In this document: positions 18,301-27,800 of the stretch, piece after piece
Numbering within the stretch: position 1 is the stretch's first letter
Layout: each line of letters opens with the position of its first letter
Origin: Bacteroidota bacterium
GTDB taxonomy: Bacteria > Bacteroidota > Bacteroidia > Bacteroidales > JAAUTT01
Direction: 5' to 3'
DNA: 64,000 bases
Assembly: GCA_030706405.1 (NCBI GenBank)
Contig: JAUZOO010000006.1
Span: 248,001 to 312,000, forward strand
Translations under genes and position numbers: made by a program
The notes under the pieces: generated by a model
What the model was told of the DNA's origin: nothing
Database searches by the model: none
What the model saw: only the letters and a program-made list of their open reading frames with translations

Positions 18301-19411
18301 CCGCGAAGAAGTTAATAGTATTTTTGAACGTTTCTATCAGGTGGACCAATCCAAACCAGGGACAGGAATTGGCCTGAATTATGTGAAAAGCCTGGTCGAA
18401 CTTCATGAAGGGGAGATTCTGATTGAAAGCGAGTATCAAAAAGGATCAACGTTTATAGTTCGTTTGCCGTTGGGTGATAGAATTTTGAAAATGGGTAATG
18501 TGAAAGTAGTTTCAGACCTTGAACAAGGTTATGGTTTAAGTCACCTGACAAAAGAGGCTCTTTTATATGATCTGGGAAATATTGATCAATATCCGATAGA
18601 ATTCGCAGACGAATCTGTGGAGAAAACGCCTTCAAAGCAGGTAGTTCTTGTGGTAGAAGATAATAAAACACTGCGGAAGCAGATTTGTGAAGAATTAGAG
18701 AGTTTGTATCTTGTTAAAGAGGCAATAAATGGCTTAGACGGGCTGGAGAAAACCCGTAAATACATACCCGATTTAATTGTAAGCGATATTATGATGCCCG
18801 AAATGGATGGCATAGAAATGTGCAGGCAGATAAAAAGTAGTCTGGACGTTTGTCACATACCCATTATTATGCTTACCGCCAAAGGTGCCATGGAAAATAA
18901 AATAGAAGGGTTTGAGACAGGTGCTGACGAATATCTTTCCAAGCCTTTTAATATGCAGTTGTTAAAGGTGAGGATTAGTAACCTTATCCGCTCGCGATTG
19001 CAGCTGCGCGAAAAATATTCAGCCAGCAAGGTATTAGCTCCTGCCAGGGAATTTACCACCAATAATCTGGATGAAGTTTTTTTAGAGAAAGCAACCAAAA
19101 TTGTTATTGAAAATGTTGAAGATCCGGATTTTTCCATATCTCAATTACGGGAAAAGCTGGGAATGAGTAAAACGAACCTTTTTACCAAATTACAAGTAAT
19201 AACAGGCCAGAATCCAAGCGCCTTTGTCCGGACAATACGGCTTAAATATGCTGCAGAGCTACTTCTTCAAAAAGACTCAACTATTAAGGATGTATGTTAT
19301 CGGTGTGGATTTAATTCTTCAACCTATTTTATCCGGAGCTTTAAGGAACAATATGGTTATACTCCGGGTGAATATATTGAAAACAACCGAAAGGTTTCCG
19401 GTCCGATTTAA
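15305..19411 (+). CDS. Hybrid two-component system sensor/regulator (HTCS) of the PUL
   Basis: A 1368-aa one-protein regulator spanning the inner membrane. Order: signal peptide (MKTFILLIIATFTTSVFAQ), periplasmic double beta-propeller with many Reg_prop repeats of the form NLWVGT..GL (about residues 25-690), Y_Y_Y domain (about 698-780), transmembrane helix (about 784-805), HisKA with H832 in VSHEFRTPLT, HATPase with the N box NLLSNALKFT and G boxes DTGIGL and GTGIGL, receiver domain (about 1113-1230) with phospho-acceptor D1161 in SDIMMPEMDG, and AraC-type HTH at the C-terminus (about 1258-1365). All catalytic residues are present. HTCS proteins bind an oligosaccharide directly and activate the adjacent susC operon. 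The position between both arms fits control of the whole locus. Confidence 0.95.
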   Translation: MKTFILLIIATFTTSVFAQQNGYFKHITYEEGLPSNYVEAIIQDHDGFVWIGSSEGLCRYDGYSFLNLINSPSDSTSLIDNGITCLVEDKNHNLWVGTRRGITYLDLNTYKFKRYSTKFKDGIGTNYITSMCLIDEKRMFVGTMLKGAYIFNLETGKITRFTSDPEKNNTLADNRINFVIKDRKQNIWLATEKGLDKLMPTTSKIIHILKGERIQNLSLDTEGNIAATTDYFLYTINPVSNNVVNQERFISESQYKLRQTFFDSNGGRWIAVTGQGLLFTKKGDKTITRFVYDKYAQDGLSTKSPMTIYEDHIGNIWIGTFDGGVNVLDKYRKPFVRVNCNFLSNGLQSNHVRCIYQDRDGEIWIGTKSDGMLSRFDRKTCTFTHYKHNPSDPYSLNDDAVFSIVDAKPGYLWIGTSSGGLNLFEKRTGKFVALKHSDQNPQGLLSNVIMTLLNDKEGNLWIGHNNAGIDVYNATKKIFTHYVSSSNPRSLTDNRIRVVYMDSGGDIWVGTMAGLNRYDRNTHTFERYVNSSSDKASISDNYILSIYEDKNRNLWVGTPNGLNLMDRNKKTFIVFNKKNGFPANSARGILDDKKGNLWISTDKGIVWFDPKKKIFRVFTKDDGLLSNELALYTQFKTKNGEMFFGSEHGFNIFDPEKITDNRNFPNVVLTNFLLFNQVITGDSANSPLKNHISRTKELTLNYKQSVFTLEFAALNFTSSEKNQYAYKMEGFDKDWNYIGNKRSATYTNLPAGKYIFRVKASNNDGVWNETGTSLVINILPPPWKTWWAYCIYLGVLIYGFGLLRNFSVKRIHEKKERELDQLKLSLFVNVSHEFRTPLTLMLHPLDKIQQTDNLDEIRNSAHTVQQSAWKLLNLVNQLLDFRKIDLGKSLLRVKKVDIVHLSEQSSRIFEDLAQTKNISLSFVSSQPELQLWVDVDKYEKILTNLLSNALKFTNNGGQITVSITKVAKEKPQNILRFWKAGGIVDYAEVRVTDTGIGLTREEVNSIFERFYQVDQSKPGTGIGLNYVKSLVELHEGEILIESEYQKGSTFIVRLPLGDRILKMGNVKVVSDLEQGYGLSHLTKEALLYDLGNIDQYPIEFADESVEKTPSKQVVLVVEDNKTLRKQICEELESLYLVKEAINGLDGLEKTRKYIPDLIVSDIMMPEMDGIEMCRQIKSSLDVCHIPIIMLTAKGAMENKIEGFETGADEYLSKPFNMQLLKVRISNLIRSRLQLREKYSASKVLAPAREFTTNNLDEVFLEKATKIVIENVEDPDFSISQLREKLGMSKTNLFTKLQVITGQNPSAFVRTIRLKYAAELLLQKDSTIKDVCYRCGFNSSTYFIRSFKEQYGYTPGEYIENNRKVSGPI

Positions 19412-19492
19412 TTATGTACTGAAAGAACAAAAACTGTTAAAGGCAAAAAATAAGTACGGTCATTTTTATTAAACCTATATTTTTTTGACAAC

Positions 19493-19526
19493 AAAGGCTT
19501 CCTGATTTAAACGGGAAGCCTTTTGA
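19493..19526 (+). terminator. Intrinsic terminator after the HTCS gene
   Basis: AAAGGCTTCC (19493-19502) pairs perfectly with GGAAGCCTTT (19514-19523), with an 11-nt loop and a short T-run. It separates the HTCS transcript from the susC operon. Confidence 0.85.
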
Positions 19527-19587
19527 TTTTATACGCGATCAATTCAAAGGTAATTTCCTTCTGACCTTGTAATTATTTGCCCAAATA

Positions 19588-19623
19588 GACCATGAGTTCG
19601 ATTACGAAGACCATGAGTTTGAT
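19588..19623 (+). promoter_or_regulatory. 15-bp direct repeats with 21-bp period (candidate HTCS binding site)
   Basis: GACCATGAGTTCGAT (19588-19602) and GACCATGAGTTTGAT (19609-19623) differ at one base. The 21-bp period is two helical turns, so both units face the same side, as expected for a dimer of AraC-type domains. A weaker copy starts at 19563 (GACC, then 6 of the next 12 positions matching). The array lies about 280 bp before susC1. Confidence 0.55.
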
Positions 19624-19721
19624 TTGTTATTGTTTAAAATTCAAACATTTGCATGTGTGTTTTGCGATTGAATCAAAGGTCGGAAACATGCATGAAGCAC
19701 ACTAACTAATTCTTATCTATT

Positions 19722-19865
19722 ATGAAAAACACACGTTTTTTATGCGGGCAGCCAGTCGCCCGAAGTCCTGAATTCATCCGGGAAAACCAATCACAACCAA
19801 TTTACAAACCCAACAAACTGTTTAGGAGTAATGGGCTGTTTTCTACAGTTTATGGCTCGCTATAA
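19722..19865 (+). CDS. Possible 47-aa leader peptide upstream of susC1
   Basis: An ATG at 19722 opens a 47-codon frame, MKNTRFLCGQPVARSPEF and so on, ending ..STVYGSL with TAA at 19863-19865, 40 bp before the susC1 ATG. Its start follows ACTAACTAATTCTTATCTATT, similar to the AT-rich tract before the HTCS ATG (ACTAACTAACT). No signal peptide, membrane helix or known motif. It could be a translated leader, the rotted start of an older susC, or chance. Confidence 0.25.
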   Translation: MKNTRFLCGQPVARSPEFIRENQSQPIYKPNKLFRSNGLFSTVYGSL

Positions 19866-19905
19866 TAATTGAGTATTTACTTATTTAATTCTAATCATTA
19901 AACAC

Positions 19906-22900
19906 ATGAGTAAACAACCTAATCACAATTTAAGGTTATGCAGACAACTGATGTTTTTTTTGTTGCTGATACTGCCTTTTTGTGCGTATTCGCAAACTAA
20001 CTTAATTCAGGGAACAGTATTTGACAATAACGGGAAGCCCATCAAGGGAGTCATTGTAAAGACGAATGCTAATTCGGGTAATTTCATTACCGGGGCAAAT
20101 GGTCAATTTTCGATTGCCGGCGACGAAAACTCTGTTTTGTTGTTTTCGCATCCGGATTTTTATAATTATGAAATCCGCTATAAAAAGCAGCCAACTTTTA
20201 TAGTTCAACTATTCAATCGGTATTTGTTTAATCCCAGTGGAAAAACAATATCGAGTGATACCATTGCAGGAACAGAAACTCCCAAAATGGTAGATGTATT
20301 GCATGGGCAGAAACCAGTCGGAAATATTGTTCAGTCAATTGCAACCGTAAATACCAATCAATTAACAACAACACCTGCGGCGCAGTTTTTACAGGCTATT
20401 CCTGGCAGACTTGCAGGGTTGAATATTGTATTTAGCAGCGGAGGTCCCGGACTTGATGGGGCAGGTGTGAGTACATATTCTATACGGGGAGCAAGAAGTA
20501 ATGCCACAATATTAATTGATGGCGTAGAACGAGGATATACATCTCTGGACCCGGAACAAATTGAATCAGTTTCGGTACTGAAAGATGCTTTATCTACAGT
20601 TATGTACGGACAGCGTTCTTCTAATGGTATTATATTAATTACAACAAAAAAGGGAGATAAAGGGGCTCCACGGATTTCGTTTAATGCTCAATATGGTGTG
20701 ACAACCCCATCGGCTTTACCCAAACCATTGCCGGCCTGGCAATATGCCACATTATATAACGAGGCTCAACAAAACGATGCAGGTACAACGGTTATTACTC
20801 CAACTTATTCAGATGCAGATATTGCCGCTTATAAAAATTATACCGACCCCTATGGCCATCCGGATGTAGACTGGTATAATACCGCATTGAATAAAAATGC
20901 GACTGTAAGCAAATATAATTTTAGTGTACAGGGCAGTGGCAATGGTTTTCGCTATTTTGTAGATGCCGATTATTATCAGGAACAAGGGCTGCTTAAGACT
21001 AGCTCTGTTAATTCCTATAATACCAATTCGCAACTTGACCGGTATTTATTGCGTTCGAATGTAGGGGCAGATGTCACAACGACAACCTCCATTCAGCTTA
21101 ACCTTTTCGGAAGATTTCAACGTTACAACCAACCCGGTGGTGGCATTGGCGGAATATTAACTGCCTTGCAAAATACGCGGCGAAATGCTTACCCGGTTTT
21201 TAATCCGAACGGATCTTTAGCTGGAACAAGCTCCTACGGAGGGGATGTTAATATTTGGGGACAAACTGTGTCGCGAGGGTATCAATTTACCGATGGTAAG
21301 GATATGGCAGTAGACCTGCAGGTTTCCCAAAAATTGGATTTTGTATTGCCTGGCCTTTATTTGAAAGCGCAGGGTTCGTATAACAATACAACTTATTATG
21401 CGACCACAAGGGCTAAGGATTTTGCTGTATTTCAGTATAATGCTACCACTAGTACTTATACTCAGTATGGCTCAACAACAGAGCAGTCTACATCAGGCAC
21501 ACCTGGCGACCGCTATCGTACCACTTATTTGGAAGCTTCATTGGGTTATGATAAATCTTTTGGTAAAAACAATGTTAGTGCTGTTGTTTTAGCTAATCAA
21601 CAAAGCAAACTCTTCTTTACCGGAGCTTCTACCGGAAAATTGCCTGAAAAATATACCGATTATTCTGCCAGATTAAGTTACAATTATGATAATCGATACA
21701 TTGCCGAAGCGGCTGGTTCCTATTCGGGATATAATTGGTATGCTCCTGCCAAACGATGGACAAACTTCTGGGCTGCTGGATTAGGCTGGAATATTCATAA
21801 CGAGGGGTTTGTTAAAGAAAATCTTAAACTGATAAGTAATTTAAAACTCCGCGGAACTTATGGGATGACAGGAAGTGGATACTTGTCTAATGCTGGTTCA
21901 TACATTCAATCGTGGTCAAATAAGGATAATTATACAGCTAGTTATGACCCCGCTTATTTCTGGGGAGATGGGATGAGCCTGGACAGGGGAACTTTCCCCA
22001 ATGCATTGCCCAATCCCGAGTTGGGGCCTGAGAAAGCCAAGAAACTTAATTTGGGATTAGACTTAGGTTTGTGGAGTAATCGCCTGACATTTACCGGAGA
22101 GTATTTCTACAATAAATACTTTGATTTGGTAGGAACTCCAACTTACACAACAGCTTTGCTTGGAACCTCCTATCCTGCTGAAAATTATCAAAAGTTTGAT
22201 TACTGTGGAACAGATCTGTCGGTTACATGGCAAGATCATATCAGGAATTTTAACTATTTCATTACTGCTAATTTATCTTTGGTGCAGTCCAAAGTGGTAT
22301 ATAATGCGGAATTGCCTAAAATTTATGATTATCAGCGTGTAACTGGTCGCCAGGTGGGATTGCAATATGGTTATATCGCAACCGGATTGTTTAAAAGCTA
22401 TGACGAAATAAATGATCCAAACACTGCTGTGCTTGCATCAGCCCCCAAATCTTCGTTACGCCCTGGAGATATTCGTTATATGGACAGAAATAATGACGGC
22501 GTAATTGATGATAAGGATAACGGAGCAATCGGAAGTGGTAAACCTACCATCTATTATGGTGTTACAATCGGGTTTAATTATAAAGGGTTTGATTTTAGTG
22601 CTTTAGTACAAGGAACTCAAAACAGACAGTCGTATATAAGCGGCGATTTCATGAATGGTTTTGGTAATAATGGAACTTATACCGCTTACGAATATAATTT
22701 AGGCCGGTTCACCACCGCAACCGCAGCAACCGCCACCCAACCCCGCGTATGGCTGGGAAGTAATACCAACAATACTCAAACTTCTACATTTTGGATTAAG
22801 AATAACGATTTTGTCCGCCTCAAAAATGTGGAGCTTGGCTATACGTTGCCTACCAGAATTAGCCGTAAGGTTGGAATCCCTTCAGTACGAATCTTTACCA

Positions 22901-23025
22901 ACGGACTTAACCTGCTGACTTTTGCCGATATCTATAAAGTACGGAAGGATGTTGATCCGGAAGGGTGGGGAAGCAGCTATCCCATTATGAAGGTGGTAAA
23001 CTTTGGTGTAAACGTAAAATTCTAG
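19906..23025 (+). CDS. SusC-like TonB-dependent outer-membrane receptor (pair 1)
   Basis: A 1039-aa importer of oligosaccharides across the outer membrane. Order: long signal peptide (about residues 1-30, ending AYSQ), CarboxypepD_reg-like domain (LIQGTVFDNNGKPIKGVIV), plug with STYSIRGARSNATILIDGVE and IESVSVLKDALSTVMYGQRS, then a 22-strand-type barrel ending FGVNVKF. The region between the first domain and the plug is atypical: the usual run of valines with GYG is missing and is replaced by QKPVGNIVQSIATVNTNQL. First gene of the operon, 29 bp before its SusD partner; expression probably depends on the HTCS site upstream. Confidence 0.93.
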   Translation: MSKQPNHNLRLCRQLMFFLLLILPFCAYSQTNLIQGTVFDNNGKPIKGVIVKTNANSGNFITGANGQFSIAGDENSVLLFSHPDFYNYEIRYKKQPTFIVQLFNRYLFNPSGKTISSDTIAGTETPKMVDVLHGQKPVGNIVQSIATVNTNQLTTTPAAQFLQAIPGRLAGLNIVFSSGGPGLDGAGVSTYSIRGARSNATILIDGVERGYTSLDPEQIESVSVLKDALSTVMYGQRSSNGIILITTKKGDKGAPRISFNAQYGVTTPSALPKPLPAWQYATLYNEAQQNDAGTTVITPTYSDADIAAYKNYTDPYGHPDVDWYNTALNKNATVSKYNFSVQGSGNGFRYFVDADYYQEQGLLKTSSVNSYNTNSQLDRYLLRSNVGADVTTTTSIQLNLFGRFQRYNQPGGGIGGILTALQNTRRNAYPVFNPNGSLAGTSSYGGDVNIWGQTVSRGYQFTDGKDMAVDLQVSQKLDFVLPGLYLKAQGSYNNTTYYATTRAKDFAVFQYNATTSTYTQYGSTTEQSTSGTPGDRYRTTYLEASLGYDKSFGKNNVSAVVLANQQSKLFFTGASTGKLPEKYTDYSARLSYNYDNRYIAEAAGSYSGYNWYAPAKRWTNFWAAGLGWNIHNEGFVKENLKLISNLKLRGTYGMTGSGYLSNAGSYIQSWSNKDNYTASYDPAYFWGDGMSLDRGTFPNALPNPELGPEKAKKLNLGLDLGLWSNRLTFTGEYFYNKYFDLVGTPTYTTALLGTSYPAENYQKFDYCGTDLSVTWQDHIRNFNYFITANLSLVQSKVVYNAELPKIYDYQRVTGRQVGLQYGYIATGLFKSYDEINDPNTAVLASAPKSSLRPGDIRYMDRNNDGVIDDKDNGAIGSGKPTIYYGVTIGFNYKGFDFSALVQGTQNRQSYISGDFMNGFGNNGTYTAYEYNLGRFTTATAATATQPRVWLGSNTNNTQTSTFWIKNNDFVRLKNVELGYTLPTRISRKVGIPSVRIFTNGLNLLTFADIYKVRKDVDPEGWGSSYPIMKVVNFGVNVKF

Positions 23026-23054
23026 CTGAGAATACTTTTTAATAAAAGATTATT

Positions 23055-24815
23055 ATGAATAGAATAATTAATTTTTGCTTGTTCATACTGTTGGTAACGT
23101 CAGCCGTATCCTGTAAAAGCGATTTTGAAGACCAGCCATTGGATATTACTACGGTGGATTATACTTTTGATAAAAATGATGCTACCGGTTATTATGCAAA
23201 TCTTTATGTATCTTATATTTATTCCAGACTTCCAATAGGCTATGCCCGCATTAATGGGGTGCCTCTGGAAACGGTATCGGATGATGCTGTGCCTAGTAAT
23301 ACAGCAAATGCCAATTGGAATGTTATTCGTGGCGGGTACACTCCATCCTCAACTTTTGATGATAACTGGAGTGGTATGTATGCCGGAATTCGGAATGTCA
23401 ATATTTTTTTAAATAATTATAAACAAATTCCTTGGGCAGATCCTAACCAACCCCGTTATTTATCAAATGAGGTTAGGGCTCTAAGGGCATGGTTCTATTA
23501 TGAACTGATTAAACGCTATGGCGGAGTTCCTCTCATTGGCGATAAGGTATATGAATCGACTGATGCAGAATTGCTCAAGCTGAAACGCAATAGTTTTGAC
23601 GATTGTGTTAAGTATATTATTTCTGAACTCGATGCCGTAAAAGACAGCCTTCGCCCGGAGGCAACCTTAGCATCCAGAGGGAGTGGAAATGGCATTACAA
23701 ATGGTTCCGATCCCAATGGTGGCAGAATTAGAAAAAGTACTGTGCTGGGAATGAAAACAAAAGTGTTATTGTTAGCAGCCAGTCCTTTGTTTAATGCGTC
23801 AAGCACTCCGGATAAGGATTATACCGGTTACCAAAGTTATAGTTTAGATAGGTGGAAGGCCGCCGCCGATGCCGCTAAAGCCGTGATGGATTTAAAAGAC
23901 ATCAATGGAGCAACTATGTTTCAATTGGAGAACGACCGCTATTTGCTATGGAAAACTTCAGTTAATAAGGAAGTCGTTTTTATGCGAATGGGGGGCCAGT
24001 ATGCTAATACGTATTCGTATTGGATGTCGCCTGTAGGCTATAATCCCGGGAATACTGCAAGTCAGGGATTGGTTAGCCCAACACAAGAATTGGTTGATGC
24101 TTTCCCGATGAAGAACGGAAAAACGATAACAGACCCTATTTCCGGCTATAATGCTGCAACTCCTTATGCAAACCGAGATCCTCGTTTAGACCAAACCGTT
24201 TTTTATAATGGAGCTACCTGGTTAAAACGGGCAGTGGAAACTTTTGAAGGAGGAAAGGATAAACCTAATAATACCAGTATTGCGGCCGTTCAGACTCAGA
24301 CGGGTTATTATGCTAAGAAGTTTTTGGCAAACGATGCGAACAGCTCTACATACACCAATACCTGTTTTGTGTCCACCAAAGGTAATTGGATGGTGGTTAT
24401 TCGTTATGCCGACATATTGCTGATGTATGCCGAAGCTCAGAACGAATATTCCGGGCCAGATGCATCGGTGTACAGTGCCGTAGAGGCTGTCCGTCAGCGG
24501 GCAGGTCTTTCTCCCTATGCTTTACCGACAGGATTAACTCAAGATCAAATGCGGGATGTGATACATAATGAACGAAGGGTAGAATTTGCCTTTGAAGAAC
24601 AACGCTTTTGGGATATACGACGCTGGAAAATTGCAAAATCAACCTATGGCGCAACATTACATGGGGTAACTATAACTAAAAATATCAATGGAACATTTAC
24701 GTATGTTTCCAAAAACGTGGTAACCCCCTATTATTCCGATGCCATGAACCTGTTGCCCATCGCTTTAAAGGAGACGCAAGTAAATCCAAATATTATGCAA
24801 AATCCCGGATATTAA
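23055..24815 (+). CDS. SusD/RagB-family glycan-binding lipoprotein (pair 1)
   Basis: A 586-aa surface lipoprotein that caps SusC1 and binds glycan. The signal peptide ends in TSAVSC with the lipidated Cys at about 20, followed by the acidic segment KSDFEDQPLD that favours export to the cell surface. TPR-like SusD helices follow (ALRAWFYYELIKRYGGVPLI), and the C-terminal RagB signature EQRFWDIRRWKI is present. Ends with IMQNPGY, a common SusD terminus. Gap to SusC2 is 21 bp, so both pairs are in one operon. Confidence 0.93.
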   Translation: MNRIINFCLFILLVTSAVSCKSDFEDQPLDITTVDYTFDKNDATGYYANLYVSYIYSRLPIGYARINGVPLETVSDDAVPSNTANANWNVIRGGYTPSSTFDDNWSGMYAGIRNVNIFLNNYKQIPWADPNQPRYLSNEVRALRAWFYYELIKRYGGVPLIGDKVYESTDAELLKLKRNSFDDCVKYIISELDAVKDSLRPEATLASRGSGNGITNGSDPNGGRIRKSTVLGMKTKVLLLAASPLFNASSTPDKDYTGYQSYSLDRWKAAADAAKAVMDLKDINGATMFQLENDRYLLWKTSVNKEVVFMRMGGQYANTYSYWMSPVGYNPGNTASQGLVSPTQELVDAFPMKNGKTITDPISGYNAATPYANRDPRLDQTVFYNGATWLKRAVETFEGGKDKPNNTSIAAVQTQTGYYAKKFLANDANSSTYTNTCFVSTKGNWMVVIRYADILLMYAEAQNEYSGPDASVYSAVEAVRQRAGLSPYALPTGLTQDQMRDVIHNERRVEFAFEEQRFWDIRRWKIAKSTYGATLHGVTITKNINGTFTYVSKNVVTPYYSDAMNLLPIALKETQVNPNIMQNPGY

Positions 24816-24836
24816 TTGATTTAAAAAATATAGACA

Positions 24837-27800
24837 ATGAGACTAAAATCAATCATATTAATACTGCTCTGCCTTTCCTTGACGAACATCATATTTGCCC
24901 AGGCTTTAAAAATAAAAGGCCGGGTATTTGATGAAACCAAAACACCTATGGGCGGGGCCTCTATTGTGGAGGTTGGCAATAGCCGGAATGGTACCAGCTC
25001 CGATGAAAAAGGAAATTTTGAAATAACCCTTAAGGGTACTAATAAAGTAATTGCAGTCAGTTTTGTAGGGTATTTAACCAAACAGGTAAATGTCGCAGGC
25101 CAAAATGCCTCAGTAATTATTGAACTCGTCCCAGACTCGAAAGGGCTGGAAGAAGTGGTCGTTGTTGGTCAAGGGCGTCAAAAACGTATTACCAATACAG
25201 GTGCGGTAAGTAGCATTAAAGCCGAAGAGATAAAAACGGTGGCCACTGCAAGTGTGCAGAATACATTGGCAGGTCGTTTGCCAGGATTTTTCTCACAACA
25301 ACGAAGCGGACAGCCTGGTTCTGATGCCGCTGACTTTTTTATTCGCGGAGTAAACTCTCTTAATGGGGATAATAAACCTCTTATCGTAGTTGATGATATT
25401 GAATACGATTACTCTCAGGTGCAGCAGCTAAATGCTAATGAGATCGAAACAATAACCATGCTTAAGGATGCTGCTACCACAGCTATTTATGGACTTAAAG
25501 GAGCTAATGGTGTATTGGTAATCACAACTACAAGGGGGCGTATTGGTAAACCTCAAATCAATGTAACTACGGAACAGGGATTTAATAAAGTAATCCGGAT
25601 GCCGACTTTCCTTGATTCGTATACCACAGCTTTATTGTATAACGAAGCTACAGTTAACGACAGTTATGGACTGTCCGCTCCAAAGGCAATTCAATTTTCA
25701 GCAGATGATTTACAGAAATTTAAGGACGGTTCAGATCCGTATGGGCATCCTAATGTAAACTGGGTAAAGGCTTTGTTGAATAATTATTCGACGCAAAGTC
25801 GTTATAATATTGATGTAAATGGTGGAAATCGGATAGTGAAATATTTTACATCAGTAGGCTATTACAGTCAGGATGGTATTTTAAAGCACTTTACACCTAC
25901 AAATGGAGAAGATGTAAATACTAATTATTTCTATCGTCGTTTCAATTTTCGTTCAAATTTGGATATAACTCCTATCCCGACGTTAAAGTTACGTTTTGAC
26001 CTTAATGGGCGTTTTGAGACAGTTAATAACCCGGGAGGTGTTGTTGAAGCAGAAGGGCTGTTTAAAGAAATTAGCGCCTACCGATACATGGCTCCCTATG
26101 CCATGCCTCTGGTTAACCCTAATGGAACATACGGTTATGCTAATCATTTGGGAGGTAATAGCTCGCTGAATCCAATTAATCGTCTGGCGAATTGCGGATA
26201 TAAGCGAAACTTCAACGATAACTTTAATCTTGTTGCAGGAGCAGATCAAAAGCTCGATTTTATAACTCAGGGACTTTCTGCCAAGGTGAATATATCTTAT
26301 GCGGGAAATATTAATGATTTTCGTAATATGACCCGAGGCGCCGGTTACTTACCTACTTATGCGTATAAATCAGCCACCAATTCCTATGTCAATTACAACG
26401 GGCTTTATAAAATGCCTGTTTATAGTACCGCTTCAGGGAATAGTGCATTTAATTATACAACAGTAGTTCAAGGATTACTGAATTATGACCGGACAATGGG
26501 CAGCCACCATGTGTATGGCCTTGCAATGATTAATCAACGGAGCTATACCGATAAAGCGGTTATCCCTAACAATTACAGAGGCACAACCTTACGCGTAGGG
26601 TACGATTATAAAAAGAAGTACATGCTCGAATTTAATGTTGCCCGAAATGGAAATGACGGGTTCAGGCCAGATCAACGCTATGGAATTTTTCCTGCAGTCT
26701 CTATCGGTTGGAATCTCTCGGAAGAAGCCCTATTTAAAAGACTATTCCCAGTATTTGATCTTTTTAAAATTAGGGGTTCGTATGGTTTGGTGGGTAGCGA
26801 TTATTCGTATACTACCGTTTATAATGAAATTCAATACTCTGGAGGTTCAAATTATTATGGATCAACCTATAATGAGGGTAGTTTGGTCAATCCTTACATT
26901 ACTTGGGAAAAAGAACGTCAAACAGATATAGGGTTGGATATTAATATGTTAAATGGTAAAATAGTTTTGACGGGCGATTATTTTTATAAATATCGTTATG
27001 ACCAGATGATTACGCTTAATGGGATTCCTTCGCTTATTGGACAAGGGTTACCCAAAAAGAATATGGGGAAAACCCAAAACCAAGGTTTTGATGGAATGAT
27101 TACCTATAAAGATAAAATTGGAAAATTTAATTATTCAATTGGAGCCAATATATCGTACGCTGTAAATAAGATTGTTTATGTGAGTGAGGCTCCTAATTAT
27201 CCCTATCAGGCTCAAACAGGTCATCCGTTAAATCTAACTCAGGGGTACCGTTGTATAGGTTTTTACCAACCTGAAGATTTTGATGCCAATGGAGCGGTTA
27301 AATCCAACATTGCTAAACCAGCCTGGAGTGTAATACAACCCGGTGATTTGAAATACGCGGATATTAACAATGATGGCGTTATTGACGAAGGAGATAAAAC
27401 CTGGTTGTCAAAACCCAATATACCCACCACAACTTACGGAGTGGAATTATCTGCAAATTATAAAGGGTTTTCTCTTAGGGCTTTGCTGCAAGGTTCTTTT
27501 GGATATGCTGTGCAGATTACGGCCGAAGGCGCGGGCGATGCATTTAATGGTAACCTGCGTCCCTGGAACCTTGATCGTTGGACTCCGGCAACAGCTAAAA
27601 CTGCTACCTATCCTCGTATTGGGTTAAATTCAAATATTAACAATATCTCATGGCAAACGGTATCCGATTTCTGGTTTGTGAACGCTAGCTACATACGTTT
27701 AAAATCTTTAGAACTAGGCTACCAATTGCCAGGCAATCTGCTAAGAAGGACATCGTTTATCCAAAGCGCGAGGGTTTATGTTTCTGGCTACAACCTCTTA

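Larger units (their letters stand above)
19412..19905. other. Control region between HTCS and susC1
   Basis: This 494-bp gap contains the HTCS terminator (19493-19526), GACC direct repeats (19588-19623, plus a weaker copy at 19563), probably the susC promoter just after them (no clear TAnnTTTG match), and a leader of at least 200 nt that includes a 47-codon open frame at 19722. The layout matches known HTCS-controlled susC promoters. Confidence 0.55.
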
